Assembly: GCA_025765615.1 (NCBI GenBank)
Contig: JAIVFJ010000009.1
Location: forward strand, 558,001-622,000
DNA from: Zopfochytrium polystomum
Lineage: Eukaryota; Chytridiomycota; Chytridiomycetes; Chytridiales; Chytridiaceae
Reading direction: 5' to 3'
Length of the DNA: 64,000 nucleotides
In this document: positions 54,915 to 64,000 of the stretch, in pieces
Numbering within the stretch: position 1 is the first letter of the stretch
How the letters are laid out: the number at the start of each line of letters is the position of its first letter
Translations under genes and position numbers: made by a program
The notes under the pieces: model-generated
What the model saw: only the letters and a program-made list of their open reading frames with translations
The model's database searches: none
Told to the model about the DNA's origin: nothing

Positions 54915-57900
54915 CCCCAGATGGCAGAATCATCCACTTGTTTATGGCAGTGGCCGTTGGCGTCACACTGCTCCACCGGCTCATCGACAACGCCGTCTTC
55001 GCGTCCTTGGAGTGATCGTCCTCACTGTTTCCCACCAGGGCCTCGTTCTGAAATCCTTGGCGCCGATTCAAAAGAAGCTGTACGGAGCCAGCGACGCGCG
55101 ATTGAAGGCCATCCGCGAGTTGCTCTGCGGCGTCGGCGCCGTCAAGCGTCTCTATAGGTCGCATCCGCGACTTTCTCTTTGCGGCCGAGTCGGACCCGCT
55201 CAAGACGCTTCCCGCAGTGAACCCCAGCGATGCAGACGCAGCCGCTATCGCCTCTTTCAAGTGGGAATCGGTCGTTCCGGACGGCGCCGGGCCGAAAGGC
55301 GGCGGCGACGCCAAAGAGGGCAGCGGCGACAAAAAGGCGTCCGGCCAGCCGCCAAAGGCTCGAAACTCACGCTTCGCTGGCCGAAACCGCCCGCGCAGAA
55401 AAAGCCGCCGCAGGTGTCGACGGCGGCGACGCTGGGCGGTCGCAGCAGGCCCGTTCTTTGAGAACCTGGCAAGTCGAGCCTGTTGTCTGCGATCATTGGC
55501 GAGATGACGCCCGTCGCGGCGGCGGCGACGACTCCGCCCACGCCGACGCCGTCGCCGCCGCCGCCGCCGCCGGTCGAGATCCGCGGCAGGGTGGCGTACG
55601 CGCCGCAGCAGCCGTGGATTGTGACGGACACGGTGGAGGCCAAATCGCGTTTGCGGGCGGGAGACCGGAGCTCGCGGGCTTTGGCCAGGCGTAGCGGGAG
55701 GCGAAGATGGACGCGGCGATCGAGGCCGCGATGCTCAAGGCGGATTTGGCGGCTCTGTCGGCCGGCAGGAAGACGCTGATCGGGAGAATTGAGAGGAGGA
55801 CAGCAGGCCAGGCTTTCTCTTGGTTAGTGGCGAGGAGGGGAGGTTGGTCGTTTTGGCAGCCCCGGCGGTCTTTCGTTCTGATCCACTGTTGTTTGTGAAT
55901 CTTACGCAGCTCGAGCGGTCTACGACGATGCGAATATTTTTGGTAAGGAGGAATGGGCCATCCCTCCGTATGAAACTGACGAAACACTACACAACAAACG
56001 TAAAACCCTCTCCTTGCCCATTTCAAAAAGGATGATCCGCTGTCAGCCCTCGACGCCAGGGTCGGCACGGCCGTCTTTTCGCGCAGCATCAAGGGCGCCC
56101 TCGCCTCCAAAACGGTCGTACTCGTCACGCGCCAGCTCCACTTCCTGCCGTTCGCCGACCACATCGCTGTGATGCAAAAGGGCCGCATCGTCGAGGAAGG
56201 CAAGTTCGAAGCCCTGGTCGCAAAGCCGGACGGAGCGCTGTCGGAGATGATGGCGGGCTACGGCGTGCACGGCGGCAAGGACAAGGGGTCTGGTGCTTCG
56301 CAGAGCAGCGTGCTGGGAAAAGAGGCGGCGCTGGCGGGTGGGACACACGACGGTGAGGGCGCGGAGAAAGAGATCGGCGAGGATGGCGACGACCGCGACG
56401 AGGAGGCATCCGGTGCGGTGGGGCAAGATGGCAACATTATGAAGGAGGAGGAGCGCGAGAGGGGCACCATCAGCAAAAAGGTGTGGCTCAGCTTCTTCAG
56501 GGCTGTCGGCGGGTGGCCTTTGGTCGCGACTATTTTGACCGCTTCGGCCCTCAACAAAGCGGTTGGGGTAGTGACCAGCCAGTGGTTGACTTGGTGGACC
56601 CACGGTAAGTTCAACGACAGCCTTGGCCTGGCTGGGTACACAAAGGTTTCTGCTGGGCTCACAGCGGCTACAATCCTTGGCTTGTGTGAGTTCCCTGACT
56701 TTTGTTGTCGGTTGTTATTCTTATCAGGACTGGCGCGATGCCCAGTCACCGTCAGCTTTTTGGCCGTCGCCGGTGGATACACCGCATAACGCGTCTTCCA
56801 GCCGATCGGCCGAATTTAGAATCGGCTAAGCCGAGATGTTGATTTCATCGACCAATATCTCTACCTGTTCTATTTCAGCACGATGTTGTACGTGCTCCAG
56901 CTGATCGCCCCATTAATCTTGCTGGTTATTTACTTTCCAATTCTATTGGGTAAGCGTAGTATTTACAACACACCAGAAAAAGGCGTTGCTAACTGGTTGC
57001 AACTCGCACGGGCTGAATAGCTATCATCGTTCCCATCATGGGTGTTTACTACGTCATCGGCCTCTTCCACAGAACAACCAAACGAGAACTCCGCCGCTTC
57101 GAATCAAACTACCGCTCGCCGCTCAACGCCCATATGTCAGAGACGCTCGCAGGCCTCCCGACCATCCGCGCGTTCCAAGCCTAAGACCGCTTTGTCGCGC
57201 GCCAACGCGTCCTCACCGACCTCTCGAACACGCCCCGATTTCTCAACCTGTGCACGCCCATTTGGGTCACCGACCGCATCGAGCTGCTGGCTGCGTGCAT
57301 CGCGCTAACCATCTCGCTCCTCGGCATTTCCGGGAAAGTCAGCCCGTCGTCCATCGGTTTGACGTTGACCTACGCGCTGAGCATTATCGATATTGTCGGC
57401 GGACTGGTTCAAAATTACGCCATGGTGGAATCGGAGGTGCGGGAGGTGTTGGTTAAATTTCTTTTGTTCTAACCAAACGTGTCGCACACCTGCCGCTTCC
57501 CCGATAACCACCTGGAATGAACAAAGATGAACTCGGTGGAACGCCTCGAGTATTACTGCACCGAGATCCCAAACGAGGCCGCGAGAGCGCTTCCAACAGA
57601 CCCAGACCAGTCATGGCCCTCTGACGGTGAAATGGTGTGCGGTACCCAGTCGCCCTGACCACGCCGTCCTCCGTCCCCTTTCACGCACACACATTGCACA
57701 CACCCTTTCTTCCCCACAGACCCTCACATCCCTGGTGATCCTCGTCTCCTTACCCTTACAATTACTTTATCACAGATTGGTGTCGTCGGCCGCGCGGGCT
57801 CAGGCAAGTTGACGCTCCTCTTGGCAGTCTTCCGCCTGACCGAGCCGACCTCAGGCGTCATCTCCATCGACGGCCGCCCGACGACCGAGTTGGGTCTCGC

Positions 57901-58578
57901 GACGCTGCGCTCGCGGCTGCAGATCATCACGCAGGAGCCCGTCCTGTTCGCCGGCACTGTCCGCTTCAACCTCAACATCGAGGAGCGCTGCGTAGATGCC
58001 GAGATCTGGGCCGCGCTCGACTCCGCAGGGTTGAAGGACGCCGTGGCGGAGATGCCGGGGAAGCTGGATGCGATGGCCGAGGAGGGCGGAGCAACCTGTC
58101 GGTCGGGCAGAGGCAGCTGATGTGCTTGTGTCGGGCAATGTAAGAGGGGAGCGGGCGGGTGGTTCTGTAAACTCTGTCCGCCATCCCCTTGCCGTCGGGC
58201 TATTTTATTTCAAGTCTGTCTGACGTTCACAACACTTCCAACCCGAAACCCCGCCCACCCCACAGCCTCAAAAAGTCCAAGCTCCTCTTCCTCGACGAGG
58301 CGACGGCCTCCGTCGACCGGCGATCCGCGCGCACTTTGCGGACGCCACGGTCGTCTCCGTCGCACCGGCTTCACACTGTGGCGGGCTTTGACCGCGTGCT
58401 CGTGTTGGACGGCGGGCGCGTCGCCGAGTTTGACGCGCCAGCCGCGCTGCTGGATAAACCCAAGAACGCCGAGGGGGCCGGCGGAGTGTTTCGGAGCATG
58501 GCGGAGGCGGCGGGTAAGGAGAACTTTGAGGCGCTGAGGGACGCCGCGAGGAAGGGATTCCGCGTCAAGGAGGACTGA
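54915..58578 (+). pseudogene. ABCC (MRP-type) transporter relic
   Basis: Plus-strand pieces keep the ABCC order: TMD1 loop APIQKKLYGASDARLKAIRE near 55060; NBD1 GKSSLLSAIIGEMTPVA near 55465 and GRVAYAPQQPWIVTDTVE; the NBD1 signature region is missing; ARAVYDDANIF, an intron-like GTAAGG...AAAAAG, then DDPLSALDARVGTAVF and TVVLVTRQLHFLPFADHIAV near 56035-56190. TMD2 follows with SPLNAHMSETLAGLPTIRAF and a TAA at 57182. NBD2 has a Walker A with Leu where Ser/Thr is required (GRAGSGKLTL near 57790), TLRSRLQIITQEPVLFAGTV, a frame-shifted LSVGQRQLM near 58095, and LFLDEATASVD. Deletions, the stop, the shifts and the Walker A change indicate a dead copy. Confidence 0.75.
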
Positions 58579-59642
58579 AGTAAGGTAATGGTGCACTGGT
58601 CACAGGGTAACGCTTTAATGGAAATCGACTTCTTTTTTTCTTTCTTTTTTGTTCGTAAAGCCCTGCATGCAAGTTCCTGTTCCTTCCACGACCCCTCTTG
58701 GCTCTCCCTCTCATCAGAATTATGTTTGTCGTGCAGTACTACAGTAAAATGTGTACGAACGAAAGAAAACAAAACAAGCTTCCCGCACAAACATGTACGT
58801 GCGTGATAAATAAAGGTGTTCGCTCAAGTGTGGGTTGCACGCAATGGAGAACTCTCCAACCTGGAAAAAAAAAAGGAAAGGAAAAAAAAGAAAGAGAAAA
58901 TTTTCGTCGACAAAGGTGAGAGGAGCCAGGCATTGGGCGACGCACCCTTCCCCCGTTGCAGGGTAGCCGCCACCACCACCGACGTTCTGGACACATGGAG
59001 GCTCAGATGGATCGGGCGACGCTGGATCGCATCCTCCCCGAATCATGATCTGCCCCATCACAGACTCGGCCCGCCGGCCACGTTGTGGGGTTGGGCGATG
59101 CTGGATCGGACAAACCGCCCCCATGGCTCGGTCGAATAGATGTTCCGGGACACAAATGACGAGTGAGTGAGTCACCTCCATTCGCTGTTTAGATATTAAG
59201 CAACTGACCAGTGGACCGCACCGCTTCACACCCCCTCATCCCAGCACTCCTCCAAAATCCCCTCTCTTCAAAAGTGTCGAAATTTCGCAACTGTATGATC
59301 CATGATTAACTGTGGTAAGCAATTGCAGGGAAGGGGGGGCGATTGACTGATATTGACTGATGAAATTTTCGACCACTTCTTTGTTGTCACGTATTTGTAA
59401 CCATCCAAACGCCTCAACAGTCTCCACCCACCGAGTATCTGTCTCCATCAACATTTTCTTGACCATCTTTTGCACTGATCACAGGACAAGTTGACGAATG
59501 AATGCACTTAATAAGTGCTCTACTTCCAAATTCCTGAGCGTCTCCTACACTCTCCCCACTTCAAGCATTAGTTTACCCTCCCAAATCTAACACTCAAGTC
59601 CTCTTTGCAGAACCATATCACAGAGTACGCTTTCAGAGAATA
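58579..59642. other. Intergenic upstream of the NLR gene
   Basis: No supported gene. Composition shifts from GC-rich to AT-richer near 59200. This region should hold the NLR promoter; no clear TATA box or regulatory motif was recognised. Confidence 0.5.
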
Positions 59643-62600
59643 ATGACCAGTCAAGCAACTGCTTGGACTGTGACCTTTGTGCATGATGGCCTTGGAAGGA
59701 AGGTCCGCATTCCGGCAACCACTGACTTTCGTGGGCTGCATCAGCTTGTTTCTGCCAAATTCCAGACCTCTTTTGCCAAAGAGTTGGTGTATGTGGACTC
59801 CGCCACCAACGATGAAACTGTCCTTGACGAGGATGATGATCTACCCAGTCTGCTTTCTCAGAATTTCAAGTGGAAAGTAAGAACCTTTGTGTATTGCCTG
59901 CACTTCTTTCTTTGTTGCATCTTCTATTTGTTCTCACAATTGTGCAGGTGGTTGGTGCTATGAACTCCAGCCCCACTGGAACCACTTCTGCTGCTGCTGC
60001 TGTCACAACTCCAGAGGTTAATCCAGAGAGCAATGTGACGAAGTAAGTGCAAATGCTCCTCCCAATTTCTCTTTCTTCACCTGACATTGATCATCCTATG
60101 AACCTTCACAGATTTGTGACCGAAGCCAGAGAAGTGTACAGCCGCCGCAAGACTGATTTGAAGACTCCAATCATTAGTCCAGATATTTCGCTTCCCATTT
60201 CCAGCTTGCCTAAATTGGAGAAATGGTTGACTCCTTTCTCTGATTTGATGGATATTGAGAGGGAGGCTCTCCTGAAGGACGTCCTTCCTGGATCAAGGCA
60301 GTGGCTGTTGAAGAAAGTTTTTCAGTTCTTGTCTCCAGATGATGCTGCAGCAGCCAACCCCAACAGGGTGATGTGGTTGAAAGGTGTTGCTGGTATTGGC
60401 AAGTCTGTAATGGCTGCCATGGTTTCCAGGGAGTTGCAAGCCCAGGGCATGCTGGGTGGCCTGTTCTTTTGCAAGCATGATGACAAGCGTCGCAGCAGTG
60501 CACGCAACCTGGTCTTGACTTTGGTGTTTGGTCTTGCAAAGTTCAGTTATCAATTTGGAGAGATCCTGCTTCAAGTCAAGCAAGACAATCCAGATATTCT
60601 GTCCAAATCTGTATTTGAGATGATGAAAGTTTTGCTTGTTCAGCCATTGGAGAAGGTTGTTGCTGCCAGAAAGCTGGATACACTGGTGGTACTGGTTGTC
60701 GATGCCCTTGATGAATGCAGTGTTGTTGGGAAGAGGAATGAGATTCTTTCAGTATTTCAGGAGCTGAACAGGCTGCTTCCTGGTAATGTGAAGATGCTGG
60801 TGACTGGACGACCTGAAGTAGATATTGTGAAAGCCTTTAAGAAGATTCCATTTGAAGAGATTGAGCCAACGGCAGATGAGAACACTCAGGACCAGATTGA
60901 GTTCACAAGAGATTTCCTCAGGTCTTCAAATGCTGAGCAACCTGTTGTTGATGAGGGGTCTGAGATTCTGGTGTCAAGGTCTGCTGGAATATTTGTCTGG
61001 CTTGTGACTGCTTGCACTTATCTGTGGAAATTAGAGACTGAAAAAGTCACTATTGAGAAAATTAAAGACCTTCCTGACGGTGACAAGATGGATGGATGCA
61101 TTGACTCAATGTATGACAGAATATTCAATGGCATCCTCCAATTTATCAGAGGGAGTCATTTGGAAAATCTTCTTCCTGCTGTGCTGTCCACCATTGTTCT
61201 TGCCTATGAGCCTCTAACTGCTGCTGCAGTCGTATCTCTGCTGGACAAGGAGGAACCTGAAAATGTCATGACGTGCATCCGCATGCTTGATCCCATTCTT
61301 GTGCTTGATGGTTCAACCATGAAGATTAGGATTTTCCACAATTCTGTCAAGGACTACTTGACAACTCCAGAAAGATGCAAGCTGTCTGTTCAGATTGACC
61401 TCAAAAGCATCCACTCTGAACTTGCAAGTGTGTGCATCAGTGCAATGAGCAAAAATCTGAAATTTAATATGTGTGACCTGCTATTCTCTGATTTCTACTC
61501 TGAGATCCCTGATTTTGATGAGAGAGTGGAGAAGGGAGTCCCTGAGCCTGTCGGATATGCGGTGAAGCACTTCTGGGAGCATTGCTTTGATTCCTCAGTG
61601 GAAACTACAGGCAAGACAAATGACAAGGAGGAGAACTTGAAGAAAATTGCAGAGGCAACCTCTCCCATACAAGGCACAAAGGCCAAAGAAATCAAGTCCA
61701 TTTCCAGCTCCTTCAAGAGGAAGGACTGGGCAAAACATGAGTCCGAATTCAGTGCTGAGTTGAAGGAAGGTTCAGTCGAGGGTGCTGCGCCTGTGTCTGT
61801 GACTTCTATCAGGAAAGTATTTCAGATTGACGAGACACTGTTGGCTGAATTAGAAGCTCTTCTTGTGCAACATGGACATCATTACCTTGAAGCATGCAGT
61901 TTGATTGATTCACTTACTTTGGTGATTCCAGCCATGACCAAGCTCCAGAGTCTGGTCACTATTCCTGGAAAAAAACGATTGCACACCCTTATGGAAGACA
62001 TGAAAAGGGTTGTGCAAAAGTTTCTCATTCCACTGAAGGCATCTGCGTTGCAAGTTTACTTCACAGCTGTACCATTCTCCCCAAGTGACTCTGAATTTTT
62101 TAAAACATTTGTCCAGAATGTGCCTGGAAGTGTGTCATGCCCTAAAGTTGTAAAAGGGCAACCAAAATCTTGGTCTTCCTGTTTAAATATTCTGGAAGGA
62201 CACTCTGGTTTTGTCGAATCTGCAGCATTCAGTCCTGATGGGCAGTTTGTTGTGTCTGGAGGTCGGGACAAGACAGTCAGGATTTGGAATGCTTCCACTG
62301 GCCAGGAGCTGCATAAGCTGGTGGGACACTCTGATTTTGTCAAATCTGCAGCCTTCAGTCCTGATGGGCAGTTTGTTGTGTCTGGAGGTCGGGACAAGAC
62401 AGTCAGGATTTGGAATGCTCACACTGGCCAGGAGCTCCGTAAGTTGGTGGGACACTCTGAAGTTGTCAAATCCGCAGCCTTCAGTCCTGATGGGCAGTTT
62501 GTTGTGTCTGGAAGTGAAGACAAGACAGTCAGGATTTGGAATGCTTCCACTGGCCAGGAACTGCATAAGCTGGAGGGACACTCTGAATTTGTCACATCGG

Positions 62601-64000
62601 CAGCATTCAGTCCCAATGGGCAGTTTATTGTGTCTGGAAGTGAAGACAAGACGGTCAGGATTTGGAATGCTTCCACTGGCCAGGAGCTCCGTAGGCTGGA
62701 GGGACACTCTGAAATTGTCGAATCTGCAGCCTTCAGTCATGATGGGCAGTATGTTGTGTCTGCAAGCGAAGACAAGACAGCCAGGATTTGGAATGCTTCC
62801 ACTGGCCAGGAGCTGCATAAGCTGGTGGTACACTCTAGGACTGTCAACTCCGCAGCATTCAGTCCTGATGGGCAGTTTGTTGTGTCTGGAAGTTCTGACA
62901 ATGCAGTCAGGATTTGGAACGCTTCCTCTGGCCAGGAGCTGCATAAGCTGGTGGGACACTCTCATGTTGTCGACTCTGCAACATTCAGTCCTGATGGGCA
63001 GTTTGTTGTGTCTGGAAGCGATGACGAGACAGTCAGGATTTGGAATGCTTCCACTGGCCAGGAGCTGCATAAGCAGGAGGGACACTCTGATAAAGTCACA
63101 TCTGCAGCGTTCAGTCCTGATGGGCAGTTTGTTGTGTCTGGAAGTGTTGACAAGACAGTCAGGATTTGGAATGCTTCCACTGGCCAGGAGCTGCATAAGC
63201 TGGAGGGACACTCTGATTCTGTCAGGTCTGCAGCATTCAGTCCTGATGGACAGTTTGTTGTGTCTGGAAGCGATGACGAGACAGCCAGGATTTGGAATGC
63301 TTCCACTGGCGAGGAGCTGTGTAAGCTGGAGGGACACTTTGATGTTGTGAACTCTGCAGCATTCAATTCTGATGGCCAGTTTGTTGTGTCTGGAAGTGGA
63401 GACAGTACAGTCAGGATTTGGAATGCTTCCACTGGCCAGGAGATGCATAAGCTGGTGGGACACTCTTCTGAAGTCTACTCTGCATCATTCAGTCCTGATG
63501 GGCAGTTTGTTGTGTCTGGAAGTTGGGACAAGACAGTCAGGATTTGGAATGCTTCCACTGGCCAGGAGCTGCATAAGCTGGTGGGACACTCTAAGTCTGT
63601 TGAATCTACAGCCTTCAGTCCTGATGGGCAGTTTGTTGTGTCTGGAAGTGAAGACAAGACAGTCAGGATTTGGAATGCTTCCACTGGCCAGGAACTGCAT
63701 AAGCTGGTGGGACACTCTGACTTTGTCAAATCCGCAGCATTCAGTCCTAATGGGCAATCTGTTGTGTCTAGAAGTCGGGACAAGACAGTCAGGATTTGGA
63801 ATGCTTCAACAGGCCAGAAGTTGCATGATCTGGCGGGGTTTTCTGCATTTAGTGATGATGTCGCTGCTCCAAGCATGTCACACAATTGCAGTGCCTGGAT
63901 TTGGACAGGAGAGCCGCTGCAGAGTAAATCTGTGATAAAAAATGGTGTTTGGTTCATCTTTGATGTCGCAAAAGTCTGTTTCTGGCTTCCGCCCGAGTTA
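59643..64000 (+). CDS. PB1-NACHT-WD40 NLR-type receptor (runs off right edge)
   Basis: Exons 59643-59876, 59948-60042 and 60112-64000 (open), phases agree; at least 1406 aa. Residues 7-78 form a PB1/ubiquitin-like domain: WTVTFVHDGLGRKVRI with a basic cluster, then LVYVDSATNDETVLDEDDDL, an OPCA-type acidic motif. Exon 2 is a Thr/Ala/Ser linker. A NACHT NTPase follows, with Walker A GVAGIGKS (201-208), Walker B LVVDALDEC (304-312) and a sensor-like VTGRPEVD. A helical region with FHNSVKDYLTTPERC spans up to 800. From 804 there are 13 WD repeats of exactly 42 residues, then a degenerate blade. In fungal NLRs, ligand binding by WD repeats drives NACHT oligomerisation and the N-terminal domain signals, often for nonself recognition. 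A PB1 head is unusual. Confidence 0.88.
62192..63829 (+). repeat. 13 tandem 126-bp WD40-repeat units
   Basis: Exactly 13 x 126 bp in frame with no indel. The consensus unit reads L(V/E)GHSxxVxSAAFSPDGQ, then FVVSGSxDKTVRIWNASTGQ and ELHK. Differences concentrate at position 2 (V or E), the two residues after GHS, the residue after the next V, and the residue before DKT. The nucleotide backbone is nearly identical between units, which implies recent duplication or ongoing homogenisation. Because all units share the same length, the other frames also stay open, so long shadow frames on both strands here are not genes. Confidence 0.95.

Noticed and set aside
62211..63350. A 379-codon plus-strand open frame in another phase over the WD repeats
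   Set aside because: Same periodicity artefact; its product is a meaningless repeat.
62183..63463. A 426-codon open frame on the minus strand across the WD repeats
   Set aside because: The 126-bp period keeps all frames alike, so a stop-free frame in one unit stays open in all. The plus-strand frame carries the real WD40 protein joined in phase to NACHT.

Overview
This window is nuclear DNA from a eukaryote, most probably a fungus. Genes carry short spliceosomal introns (about 45-120 nt, mostly GT(G/A)AG...AG, one GC-AG). The fungal signs are a Zn2Cys6 transcription factor, GH17 and GH43-type wall or sugar enzymes, a Kex2-style secreted-peptide pair, NACHT-WD40 receptors and a DHA2-type transporter relic. 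A zoosporic (chytrid-type) fungus is plausible, but the sequence alone does not prove it. Most genes sit in GC-rich DNA with strong C/G third positions. AT-richer islands at about 2.0-3.9 kb, 49-51 kb and 59.2-64 kb hold retroelement relics, a broken gene and the NLR gene.

Layout. 0-13.6 kb: low-complexity genes with one membrane helix, a decayed DDE transposase, and a copia relic carrying its LTR and interrupted by a solo LTR with perfect heat-shock elements. At 10.26-11.38 kb there is a tiny four-exon I9-type protease inhibitor. 14-20 kb: a permuted papain-fold (YiiX-like) protein fused to DM9 repeats, then an internally duplicated 255-aa protein. 21.4-31.2 kb: two identical tRNA-Gly(CCC), a frame-broken acidic secreted-type protein, a sulfatase, a GPI-type GH43-like protein, an LTR fragment with a primer-binding site, and a broken F-box/WD gene. 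31.5-33.5 kb: two paralogous secreted cationic peptide genes with the same exon layout and TATA box. 35-48 kb: tRNA-iMet, tRNA-Ser(GCT), a membrane-anchored GH17 enzyme, a peroxisomal enoyl-CoA hydratase/isomerase with PTS1, USB1, a Zn2Cys6 regulator, a multi-pass membrane protein and tRNA-Asn(GTT). 48.6-58.6 kb: a graveyard with a second copia LTR, a broken zinc-cluster-like gene, a DHA2 transporter relic and an ABCC relic, with an intact small PARP-type ADP-ribosyltransferase between them. 59.6-64 kb: a PB1-NACHT-WD40 receptor with 13 nearly identical WD repeats, running off the right edge.

The strongest candidates for new biology are the PB1-NACHT-WD40 receptor with a diversifying repeat array, the paired cationic peptide precursors, the YiiX-DM9 fusion, the small ADP-ribosyltransferase and the heat-shock LTR. 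Several genes are disrupted by single-base length changes in short homopolymers, which may be decay or consensus error. Gene models here are hand-built from splice motifs and phase agreement and have not been tested against transcripts.
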